A stretch of 62,000 bases of DNA, from assembly GCF_963678635.1 (NCBI RefSeq), contig NC_087063.1, positions 16,740,449-16,802,448 on the forward strand, written 5' to 3'. Below the pieces are notes generated by a model. The model saw only the letters and a program-made list of their open reading frames with translations. It was not told the origin of the DNA and searched no databases. Of this stretch, positions 23,026-33,700 are shown piece after piece (positions within the stretch are counted from its first letter, which is position 1; each line of letters begins with the position of its first letter). The DNA is from Symsagittifera roscoffensis. Taxonomy: Eukaryota; Xenacoelomorpha; Acoela; Convolutidae. The translations under genes and the position numbers were made by a program.

Positions 23026-24148
23026 GACGTTGTCAGATTCTGAACTCAAATGAAAAAAAGTTTTGCATTGAGTTTGTGTTGGATTTACATTTGAAGCAGT
23101 TGCAGATCGTGATTCACCGGTAGCCGACCTAGTCTTATCATTTGACATCCTTTGATTTAGGAAACTAATTGAAGGTGCAATGTTTTCTTTGATTTTCAAT
23201 GCGATCAGTTGGAGTTGATCAATTTCGAGACAACATTCGCCGTAGGCTTCTCAAATGAATCTAGGCAAACGAGTCTGAATCCCCTTATTTATCTATAAAA
23301 GCAATCAGTTCATTGATTGATTCAGTAGTAAAATTATAGTATTTTTTCAAAGAAAATGGCAGGTGCCGATGAAATTTGTAGTAAATTCAATCGCATCTAA
23401 TCATAGTTTTCAAGCAAACTGTTTGCAAAAACTTTTTCTCTACTGCTTGAGACATTTTACCAGAAACTTGATTCGTTATTGAGTTTTCGGAGTCCCGTTC
23501 TAGAGGAGGGTTTGTGCAAGCACTTTTAGCTTGAAGCTCGTTATCACTAGCGAATATAACGTTGAGAAACCACAACCCATCCCCCATTCTGCCACCAATA
23601 CACGAACATAAACTTAAAGGTCATTTTGTTTTCTTCCACCTAACCCTCCCACTTTTTAATAGGTGCTTTTGAAATTGTGGAGAACGCCAAAAAAGAAATA
23701 AAACCAAAAACTAATTCTTCACAAATTGAAAGAAAGTTAATTTTGTGGAGAATAGAGCCTTGGCGAACCCTTAAAAAAATTGTAGCTTGAAACTTTCACG
23801 TTCAAAATCTGAAGGACACTTTTTAGCTTATCTCTGATGTGAAAGACGCAAACTTGTAGCTGTCGCGCGAAAATGATGAAGCTAAATATGGACTGTAGGG
23901 CTAGAATATCGACCAAAAGAACTACTCACCAGAAGCCCACCGACTACATCAATTCTTAAAATTTCTAACTTAACCTACACAACAACTAGTTTGTTTCAGA
24001 GGGCTCAAACTATCAAAGCTTTTTTTAAAAAAAATCAAGAAAGGTTTTGAAAAGCCGGCTGCCGCTCACCCATGGAAGGTTAAAGAGGATGCAGATACCA
24101 ACCCAAAAACTGGGGTCAAGTAAACCTACAAAATTCTTGAAGTTGCAC
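23026..24148 (-). repeat. 1.1 kb tandem duplication, copy A
   Basis: It begins GTTGTCAGATTCTGAACTCA and ends at GAAGTTGCAC, where the second copy starts with GTTGTCAGGTTCTGAACTCA. On the minus strand both copies hold two short matching open frames (a GDGLWFLNVIFASDNELQA peptide and an MKIKENIAPSIS peptide) joined by interrupted frames. It adjoins the BEL/Pao relic on the side where gag would lie, so it may be gag or leader sequence, but I see no zinc knuckle or other gag hallmark. Confidence 0.75.
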
Positions 24149-25320
24149 GTTGTCAGGTTCTGAACTCAAATTAAAAAAAGTTTTGCATTGAGTTTGTGTT
24201 GGATTTACATTTGAAGCAGTTGCTGATCGTGATTCACCGGTAGCCGACCTAGTCTTATCATTTGACAACCTATGATTTTGGAGACTAATTGAAGGTGCAA
24301 TATTTTCTTTGATTTTCATTGAGATCAGTTTAAGTTGATCAATTTCGATACAACATTCGCCAAATGCTTGCTTATGCTGGCACAGCCATCGCGATTAATC
24401 TTTAAAAGGAAGCTTCTCAAATGAATATAGGCAAACGGGTCTGAATCCCCTTATTTATCTTTAAAGCAATCAGTTCATTGATTGATTCAGTAAAGAAATT
24501 ATAGTATTTTTTCAAAGAAAATGGCAGGTGCCGATGAAATTTGTAGTAAATTCAATCTCATCTAATCATAGTTTTCAAGCAAACTGTTTGCAAAAACTTT
24601 TTCTCTACTGCTTGAAACTTTTTACCAGAAACTTGATTCGTTATTGAGTTTTCGGAGTCCCGTTCTAGAGGAGGGTTTGTGCAAGCACTTTTAGCTTGAA
24701 GCTCGTTATCACTAGCGAATATAACGTTGAGAAACCACAGCCCATCCCCTATTCTGCCCACCAATACAACGAACATGAACTAAAAGGTCATTTTGTTTTT
24801 TTTTCCACCTAACCCTTCCACTTTTTTCATAGGTGCTTTTGAAATTGTGGAGAAGGCCAAAAAAGAAATAAAACCAAATCTAATTTTTTATAAATTGAAA
24901 GGAAGCTAATTTTGTGGAGAATAGAGCCTTGGCGAACCCTTAAAAAATTGTGGTTTGAAACTTTCACGTTCAAAAACTGAAGGACACTTTTTAGCTTATC
25001 TCTGATGTGAAAGTCGCAAAGTTGTAGTTGTCGCGAGAAATTGATGAAGCTAAATATGGACTGTAAGGCTAGATTACCGACCAATTGAACTACTCACCAG
25101 AAGCCCACCGACTACACCAAGTCTTAAAATTTCTAACTTAACCTACACAACAACTAGTTTGTACCAGAGGGTACCCAAACTATCAGAGCTTTTTTAAAAA
25201 AAAAAGCAAGAAAGGTTTTGAAAAGCCGGCTGCCGCTCACCCATGGAAGGCTAGAGAGGATGCAGTTACCAACTCAAAAACTGGGGTCAGTTAAACCTAA
25301 AAAATTCCTGAAGTTGCACA
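24149..25320 (-). repeat. 1.1 kb tandem duplication, copy B
   Basis: Homologous to 23026-24148 with more differences than the 3.2 kb pair, including a ~50 bp segment near 24365-24415 absent from copy A. On the minus strand, at about 25272-25256, GGTAACTGCATCC (GGTATCTGCATCC in copy A) sits where a primer-binding site might be if this were element leader, but that is guesswork. Beyond 25320 the similarity stops. Confidence 0.7.
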
Positions 25321-25788
25321 AAAGAGCCCTAAAATTCCGTCGCTGGAGGTCTAGCAGAACCAGTCAGAGCAATAGCACATTCTCCTTGGGGTCCTAACGT
25401 AAATAGGAATGCCAACCAACGCACACACAGAAAAACAACGCCCAGAAAACACCAAAAAATTCAAAGTTTTCGATTAGAATAGGAAAAAGATATTGAATTG
25501 AAGAACAAAATAACAAAAAATCATCTCTAAGTTGAATGTCTATTCTATATTGTTAGTTTTGAACGTTGTACTATATCTCTCTGTTCGTCGGCTAGAAAAT
25601 TCTGTTCTAGTCTTTTTTTCAGGTTTAATCATAAAGCGTAATTTAGCGGATAAAAATTTCAAAAAATTAATTACGCAAATTGTATTTTGGAAAACTGTCA
25701 TAATTTTCAGCATGATGAAAATTCAAAAACTTTGAAACCTCTCATGATCAGAAATGGAGTCCAGCCGGAAAAACGAAATGATTTTTGC
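25321..25788. other. Non-coding, nothing recognised
   Basis: Unique-looking sequence between two tandem repeat blocks. No matching long terminal repeat was found here when compared by eye with the left flank of the BEL/Pao relic. Confidence 0.4.
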
Positions 25789-26377
25789 AAAGCAATCAAC
25801 TCGTTCATTTATATCATATAATCTGAACGTAATGTCGTGATAAACTCCTTCTTGCAAGTTAAACCCTTGAGAATTTTTTTTGGTTATTTTTCTGGGCTGG
25901 GTAATGTTGCCCCAAGCAACGACGAGCGCTGATCAGTGTGGACCTGAAACATCCAACCTTTCAATTGAGAGGCGGAGACGTAACCACTTCACCCCCGCTT
26001 CCCTGGGAACAACTGGGAACAAGCGACTACTGTTATATATAAATTTTTTCACTGGAATCATTTTCAATTTTTGTCAGTTTTTCAAAGCAATCAACTCGTT
26101 CATTTATATCATATAATCTGAACGTAATGCCGTGATAAACTCCTTCTTGCAAGTTAAACCCTTGAGAGTTTTTTTGGTTATTTTTCTGGGCTGGGTAATG
26201 TTGCCCCAAGCAACGACGAGCACTGATCAGTGTGGGCCTGAAACATCCAAACTTTCAATTGAGAGGCGGAGACGTAACCACTTCTTCACCGCTTCCCTGG
26301 GAACAACTGGGAACAAGCGACTACTGTTATATATACATTTTTTCACTGGAATCAATTTCAATTTTCGTCAGTTTTTC
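25789..26377 (+). repeat. 295-bp tandem pair with structured core
   Basis: Two units (25789-26083 and 26084-26377) begin AAAGCAATCAACTCG and AAAGCAATCAACTCG/GCAACAGAG and are about 95 percent alike. Each holds an Sm-site-like A(A/G)TTTTTTTGG followed by GGGCTGGGTAATGTTGCCCC, CAAGCAACGACGAGC and CAATTGAGAGGCGGAGACG. Downstream is GGGAACAACTGGGAACAAGC. A diverged third copy lies at 31830-32010. Conservation of the core against drift elsewhere suggests an RNA-derived element, but I cannot match it to a known small RNA. Open frames crossing it are not convincing. Confidence 0.7.
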
Positions 26378-28012
26378 AAAGCAACAGAGAGAGCACCAGA
26401 AAAGACCCCTTTTTTCAGAGAAATGTCTGCCATCCGAACCCTCTGTCATATGAACAGCCCCAAATCCAACCCGGGGCTTTTTCCTATTTATGACTCTGTC
26501 CCGATCCGAATATATCTTCACCTGTTTGTAATTGCGACCACTGTCGAAATTTTGGAATTGTTTTGTAACAACACCTTCTGTTTTGCCTTTCAGAGGGAGC
26601 ACTCTGCTGTTGAAATTTAACCATTCAAGTGCGAGGGATAAAAAATTCCGTTTGCTGTTTCCACAAGCCAACCTTCAATTTCTTAAAACCGATTAACTAG
26701 TTAGAAACCTTATTAAACAGGTTTGAAGAAGTTTCAGAACAATTTTTTGAAAATTCATTGATATTTTTTCACTTTTTTCTTGAATAAAAATTTTATTCAA
26801 ACAAAAGACAGAGAAAGTTTTAACAGTCTAGAACGGACAAAATATATGATTTGTTTAAACTGTCAAATGAATAAGATTGAAGTTCATTGGTCAAATCTGG
26901 ATTTATTATTTTTTTTTTCAATTATTTTTGAGTTTAAACGCCATTTCGACTTGTTTCAAAGTAGGATAAATTTCACAGTTAATGTTTTTTCTAAACAAGA
27001 CCGGTGAACTAAGCTGGGAATCAAAATCTTGAAACAGTTAGTTCTGTTACAACTTAAAACACCGTGGGACCTTCAACTGACTGGGAAATTATAAAAATAG
27101 ATATCGGAGTTAAAGGGACCGTGAATTTGAAATAAAAAGGAATTTGTTCACATTCTGGTCCTTAAGTTTACATTTCAAATAAAACCTCAGTCTATATTTA
27201 TGTTTCTGCAGACAACTTTCTTGAATTCAAACGTTGACAAAAATCCTTTTCTTGGGAAAATTATTACGTTTAAGGTATGATTTGATTTTCGGAGACATTT
27301 TCGATTTCTTCTATTTTTTGACAGTCGAGTTTTTATTTACCAATATGATATTATTTTTCAAAATAGACTCCAAAATTGTTTACGATTTTGCATTCATCAA
27401 TTGTAATTCAACCAGGTAGTATAAAACCATTAGACGAGAACAACAAAAAATTATATAAACTAGGTAATAAGATATATATTGAGATACACCAGCTTGAAAA
27501 AAGTTTGACTATCAATTATAAGTCGGAAGCCTGAAACCACATCAAACCAACAAACAAGAGTACAGTCTTTTGTTTTCCAAACGGAACGGAAAATTTAAAA
27601 CAGTTACCGTCGCAAAACAGAATTAAAAAAAAAGAAAAAAGTACGACTTCTATACAGATCACAGAACTGATGCATCTTTTAACTTTGTTTTTTATTTTTT
27701 TTTTCGTTTAGTTCGATGGTGTAATATGAGAAAATATTGTCAAATTGAACAAAAAAACGTACATTTGCACAGGTTGCTCTTAAATTAAGTGAGGTCATTT
27801 TTGTTCCGAGCACTGAAAATGGGAGAAACTTAGTCTTCACGTGTGCTTTATTCTTTCTATTTTTTGTTTTCCACGCAACTTCAGGTACCACAAATAATTA
27901 TCGGAATGGTTTGGGTGATCTATCATTTTAAAGACCTTTCAGTCTCGATTCGAAAGTTATTTAAAATATTAGGAAGTTTTGACGTGAGCCTTAATATGTA
28001 AACCTTAACTGT
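26378..28012. other. Non-coding, nothing firmly recognised
   Basis: A minus-strand frame of 114 codons (26327-26671) crosses the end of the 295-bp repeat and has no family resemblance I can name. The rest is AT-rich with short, unconvincing frames. Confidence 0.4.
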
Positions 28013-28067
28013 TTAGGGACCTTGTAAGCGGTCATTAAACAGTATTAGGGACCTTGTAAGCGGTCAT
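28013..28067. repeat. 32-bp tandem duplication
   Basis: TTAGGGACCTTGTAAGCGGT at 28013 recurs at 28045. The second unit is partial, 23 bp. Confidence 0.85.
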
Positions 28068-29769
28068 CTCGCCCTCTTATGATAGCAGTCCATTGCGCAT
28101 ATTAATTGAAATTCCCGGTTCACATTGAGCGTCAGAAATTTGCCCTCTTAACTAGATATGTTTTTTTAAATCTTTTAAATCTCTTACTTGATCTCAACGT
28201 AACTTAAAAAAGTCTGCCTAATGCTCCAACACACCCCTTAAGGATGGGCATCACGTGTGTGACCTCACTTTCTAGCTTTAAGCTGGGCCCAGAAATCTGT
28301 TATAGCTATTGAACTTTTTCTACTGTTGATACTATATCAGTTTCAATCATCGAAGTAAACCATTTGGGATCTAGTGAGAGGCTCTCCCTTTTCTATGGTT
28401 GCAACCTCATTGCTTTTTTAACCTGATCTACGTGGTCGACAATAAGAGTTCAACTTGCTCTCTGAACCAGAGATGTCTTTCAACCTCCTAGATTTCCAAT
28501 ATGATACCGACTTACTCTAAATAGAGCATGCTTTTTGCTCTAATACTGGGTCCAAAAAACTAACTGGTACCGGGTCTCTAAACAATTTTTTCAGCTTACT
28601 GAAGAGTTTGTTTTCAAAAAATGTGTGTGTCTTATTCTGTTAGATGAAAATTCAAAGATGGAAACATAAGAAACACAGCGGCATAACATATTAGCTTTAG
28701 TACAATCCGTGGTACTTAAACGACAACCATGTACTCTTGCTATTATCCTCCGCCCACTCAAATACTTGAGCAAGTTTTGGTTTGAAAAACTGAATGATCC
28801 TTAAAAAGTTCAGTTTAAAACTATAAAAACGCATAAAATGAAAGCAAATTGATAGATAACCAACAAAATGTTTTAATAAGAAGTCATCGACTGTAAATTT
28901 TTTTGCACCTACAAAAAAGCCTTTGGGCATACACTCACCACTCTATCCTGATGATTAAGTATTCATGGACATTTAAAATATTTATTAACAAACATATTCA
29001 GCTTAATTCTCAGCGGGGTTAACATACAAAAGAGAACAGCACTCTTTACAAAAAGGCTTAATGTAATTTCATTATATCGGCCCAGTTTTCAAGAAAAAAA
29101 CTGTAGCTGCATTGCAAAAAGGTTGATTAGAGAACGAGGCAGATGCTCTCATGGCTTTTCCCTGAAGTCGAATGCTAGATTAAAAAACAAAAAACTGGAG
29201 CTTATGTTAGGGAGCAATCGATTTGGAAGTGCAAAGAAACCGAACCGTTCCAAGTTAAATTGAAAGGATGCTTTCGTATGATTCAAAAAGAGGTAGTCTG
29301 TTTTCGTTTTCAAATAATGAAAACATATTCAAATAAACAGTTTTTTGTTCGTTTATTTCAATTCGGTTGGTGTACTGAAAACAGATTTTATCGAGTTTTT
29401 TGCAGTCATTTTTCGGAATTCAACTCATTATGTATCATAAGCTGTTGTATTATTTTTAACATTCCTAAGTTTTTTGTTAGTCTTCGGCCAAATCTTTTCC
29501 TCGGCCAAAAGTAAGGCCTCCCTTAGAACTTGTATTCCTCTCCGTCGAGACAGCAAAGGTAGGATATATCGAATGGGCGGATCCTTACGAGAAAACAAGA
29601 AGTGATTTATTTCAAATGGGAGATATGTGTGCCGATATTGGCTTCACGCTTTTCATATCTGATTCGAACCGAGGTTGTCTCGAACACCACCAGTAACAAC
29701 TGCTGATTTATTGCTTTTGCGAGAAAACAATTTAATGAGAGTATTTGGTCAAAGTACAGTAATTTGTTC
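28068..29769. other. Non-coding, nothing recognised
   Basis: No exon with credible splice sites, no RNA gene and no transposon ends seen. Confidence 0.4.
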
Positions 29770-29979
29770 CAGTAGCGATTTAGGAACGGCGGGTATGGGG
29801 AGGGGGACAAAGCATTATAGGAGGACTTGGCACAAAGAAAATCAACAAATTCGACGCCCTGAACCCCACTCAAAAGGCGTCCTCCATCCGAGTTTGGTTG
29901 ATTTTTAAAAAAAAAATTGACATTATTTTCGAGAAAAAAACATTTTGAAATCCCCGAGAAAATCCAAGACCCACCCCTG
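29770..29979 (-). mobile_element. Short hAT-type MITE, probable family B relative
   Basis: The plus strand begins CAGTAGCGATTTAGG and ends CCAAGACCCACCCCTG, so on the minus strand it starts CAGGGGTGGGTCTTGG and ends CCTAAATCGCTACTG. These are the same kind of terminal inverted repeats as family B. Length is 210 bp. The flanking 8-mers do not match, so the target duplication is lost or the boundary is slightly off. Confidence 0.55.
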
Positions 29980-30699
29980 CTTATTAACAACTTATTGAAC
30001 ACCTGCCCTGTTGCAAAACGGCGATTCTTTAAAAGCTTCAATATTGCTACCCGTTGCATTATAGAAGTGGTCATTATTTACAAATGGAGTGGAATATGTA
30101 ACTGAGGTCCAGTTTTAATGATCTCAAACAACTATTTCGGCTTTTGTCGGTTTTTAGACCTTAAACAGAACTCGATTAGATACTCAAATTTCTAAAGAAG
30201 AGACGCAATACCAAAGAAACGCAATTTTTGGCACAGTTGGGTCTTTTGTCTTTTTATTCGAAACTTTTTGGAAAAGAAATCAAAAATCTGTCCTCATCTC
30301 GCGAAAAACTTATATCAGCCCCCTGTTTAAAAGTAATGTTACTAATGAGCACTTGGGTAATCTAACTAAAATAAGCGTAGCATAAGATTTAGGATACGCT
30401 CAAGTTCTACAGTGTGCTCGTTGCTCTCATGAAAATGTTCAAAATATAAGCATCAAAGTAAAATCGGCCGTTCGGTATTTTACTTGAAACTGATAAGAAA
30501 AAGTTAAGTTACTGATGTTGTGGCCATTGAGACTTTTTTGCGACCGATGTAGAAAATCAAGAGAAAAAGGGTGTTAACATAACAAAAACACTGTCTTGAG
30601 GCGGAGGCGAAGTTGCACTTTGCATACATAACGAAAGGAAAAGTAGTTCACATTACCGATGTCGCCGCACAGATCCCAAGAGTGAAACTCTAACCAGTC
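29980..30699. other. Non-coding, nothing recognised
   Basis: No supported feature in this stretch. Confidence 0.4.
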
Positions 30700-31225
30700 T
30701 TTCGGCAATTTTCTTTTATCCGAATTTCAAACAGAATGGAATATTTATGCTTGGGCCGTTTTGTTTTTACAATTTTTGCCTTTTTAACTAAACAGTTTTG
30801 ACGTAATTTTTGTATGCTATCCAAAAAATATTGTTATCCGGTGCTGAAATCCCAAAAAAAACTCACTTTTGATCATTTTTTTTGTAAAATAAGGGGGTTT
30901 GAAAATTGTTATTTGGCATATATTGAATAATTAACGCGCGATTTTTTGCGTTCTTATCACACGCGTAAGCTGCGAAATTACTGCGTTCGAAATTAAATTG
31001 AGGCAAGCCATTTAATTTTTTTAATTAGAACAGACACTAAATTCTTTTTTTTGTAGTTCCACTTAGCTTGTGGAAAAATAAATTGATGAAAAAATATTAA
31101 AACCAAAACATTTTGTTTCTTTTGTTTTTTTTTGAAATATTTTGTCAAACTTTTTATCAAAAAAACAATTGGCCTCAAAATGCAATCGGAACTTCCAGGG
31201 ATTCTTCCCTATATACAATCAGTTT
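30700..31225 (+). mobile_element. Family A repeat, ancient copy
   Basis: Highly diverged but collinear over the full length: GGAATATTTATGCTTGGGCC, GTTATCCGGTGCTGAAAT, AATAATTAACGCGCGA, ACACGCGTAAGC, then AATGCAATCGGAACTTCCAG and a weak stem-loop with CAGGGATTCTTCCCT. Its divergence shows that family A has been active over a long period. Confidence 0.7.
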
Positions 31226-31829
31226 AGTTTTTAATTCAATTTTTAAATTATTACAATGCAAGGCTAACTTATAATAAATCTGATTGACAAAGTTGTAGAA
31301 GTAAAAATTTTTAATGACATTTTTCCAGCAAATCGAAACTTAGACGAAAATGAACTTTCTACATCTTGTTGAAAAAATAAAGTATTCTCATAACTCGTTT
31401 TTTAGTTTGGGCAGAAGGCCGTTTTTTATGAAAAAATAGAAAACATATCACTGTAACAGCAACATTGATCACGACTGTGTTTTCCAGAAAATCTGAAAAA
31501 AAAAACATTTTTCAGTTTATGTTCTTAGGGTTACAAAAAAGGTACCGCCGCTAAAATTGAAATTTACAGATCATTAGTACCGACTCATAAGTTCATCGTC
31601 AACTCATTTTTAATTTAAGCTTGCAATTCAGAATTAATTGATTGTTTTTCAGATGCTTAAAGAAGTACAAACAGCTCAAAGCCTTTTTAGGTAAAAAGTC
31701 TGAGCCAAAAAATTAGATCACATCGAATTTTTTTGTATATCATAATAAGCATATCCTTCACTTCTTGGACGTTCACCCGCAAGGAAAATGACCAACAGAA
31801 GAGTTGTGAACCGGCTTTTCTCTTCTAAG
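31226..31829. other. Non-coding, nothing recognised
   Basis: AT-rich sequence with no supported feature. Confidence 0.4.
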
Positions 31830-32010
31830 AACCGCTTTTGTGCCCCTTCTTAAGAGCTATATGCAATTTTGACAATTTTTTTGGGTTGGTGATGTTGTAT
31901 CACCCTCAAGCAACGAGCGCGTGTCATGGCTGGCCTCGAAAATGCAATCTTTCGATTGAGAGGCGGAGACGAAACCATTTCACCACCACTTTTTTAATCC
32001 TACAACCTAA
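31830..32010 (+). repeat. Diverged copy of the 295-bp repeat core
   Basis: Aligned to 25789-26377 it keeps the Sm-site-like AATTTTTTTGGG, TCAAGCAACGAGCGC and GATTGAGAGGCGGAGACG. Here the first hairpin reads GGTGAT-GTTGT-ATCACC, a perfect stem, where the other copies have GGG/CCC. A second reads CAATC-TTTC-GATTG. A run of T follows at 31992. Confidence 0.7.
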
Positions 32011-32859
32011 AAGTAAAAGTAAAAGTGGGACCAATTTTTCGATAATTTAATTATGTCCAATGAATCGCAGCAAAATGATTTGATACTAAAAAATTTTTTC
32101 ACTCTGGTTCTCTTAAGATCAGAGAACAGGTAAAAAAAATTGCTTGCAGAAAAGTTATTAAATGCTTAATAAAATTACAGTTGAAAAAACTTTATGTTGC
32201 TTTTTACTAGTTTGACATTTGAAGACCATTTTTGACGTAACTTACTTGTTGCTTTGCAATAAGCAACAAATATTCCGGTCATAATTGTAATTGCCACTCA
32301 TATAAAACACAAATGGATAAAAAGGAACTGTTTTTAACTAATCTGAAATTTATATGACTCTTTTTTTTCCTTTAAAGGTGATTGTCAAAAAATTCCAAAA
32401 ATAAAGCAATTAAGTATTCATTCACAGAGCTGAAGCGGAGCTTCGCACCACTTGCAAAACAACATAGACAAAAATATTAGAAATCGAACAAAAAGAACTT
32501 TGTTGAAAAAAATCTATGTCGCGATATAACATAACCAGGGGCTCAGCTAAAACTTGAGCAAGAAAAAAGATATTTGTGGATTTTGTATACCAATTAGGAA
32601 GTAAATGGGTGATTTCAAAAGTTGTACTTTGTCCAAAACCTTGTTTTTTTTTCTACTAAAATAAATAAAAGGAGTAAAAATGTTTGCCACTTCTGTAGGA
32701 TCAATTATTACAACAGGTTCTTTCAATTGAGTTTTTCATCTGATTTGAGGAAAATTCAACAAGCTTCTAAAAAACGGTCAAAAGTTTTAAAAAGTGGTCG
32801 AAAGACTTTCCAAAACCCTTGACATTTTTCTGCAAAAAGCTGGTTGTGGTCTCTCAACA
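32011..32859. other. Non-coding, nothing recognised
   Basis: No supported feature. Confidence 0.4.
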
Positions 32860-33700
32860 GACAAAATTCTTAAAACCGGGTTTCTCGATTGATTACAACC
32901 AAGGAAATTGTCCAGTAGTTTTAACGTTAGAACTGGCAGGGTAGTTTTCGAGAAAAGTCGAAAAATTTCCAAAAAACGGTCAATAAATCAAAATTTTGAC
33001 TTTTTGCGAATCATAGTTTTTTCTATAAAAATATTTGAGCGTACCCATTTCTGAAGAAAACATTCGCACAAACTGTTGTTTCGATTGACAAAAAACTCAA
33101 GATTTGGGAGGGTAGTTTTTGAATCAAATAGTATCAAATAGTATCAAAAAGCGGTAGAAGAACCAATTATTGACTTTTCCGAGGGCCATAATTTTTATGT
33201 AATAAAACGATGGGGTAATCATTTATGCAGGGGAAATTCCCACGACGCATTGCTTCAATTGAACTTAAAATCTCAGATTTCGGTGGGTAATTTTCAAAAA
33301 AATACATTAAAAATTTCGAAAAACGGTAATAAACAATTATTATAGGCTCATGCAAAAAACTTTCTTCAAATCGTTCTATTGATTGAACCTAAAATCTCAG
33401 ATGCAGGCTGGTATTTTTGAAAAAAAATTGAAAAAAAATGATAAAAAAACAATCGAACCTTTGACAACTCCGAGGGCCATAACTTTCCATGTGGACAAAT
33501 AGCAGCTGGGCGTGGCAGCTTCTGCAGAGGAATTGTTTTTGGCATGTTCTCTCCATTGACCACAAAATTTCACATTTGAGATTAGTTTTTGAGAAAACAA
33601 AAAATGAAAAAAAAACATGAGTAAAATATTCCCACCATTGACTTGTTCGAAGGCTGTAGCCAGTAGGGTAAAGTAAAACGAGTCTAAGAAAAGAATGCGG
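32860..33700. repeat. Degenerate tandem repeat, ~170-230 bp units
   Basis: Recurring phrases (TCGATTGA or CCATTGA, then ACAAAATCT/AAAATCTCAGA-like sequence, then GGGTAGTTTT(T)GA, then CCGAGGGCCATAA) appear near 32890, 33090, 33255, 33385 and 33560 in the same order. Spacing is irregular and divergence strong. No coding. Confidence 0.6.

Noticed and set aside
25789-26377. Firm call as a spliced leader or U-snRNA gene
   Set aside because: The Sm-like site and hairpins are suggestive, but no known small-RNA sequence could be matched, so it stays a repeat with a structured core.
26132-26620. 162-codon plus-strand frame
   Set aside because: It crosses the 295-bp tandem repeat and unrelated sequence; the tandem copies give a repeated peptide by duplication, with no splice context.
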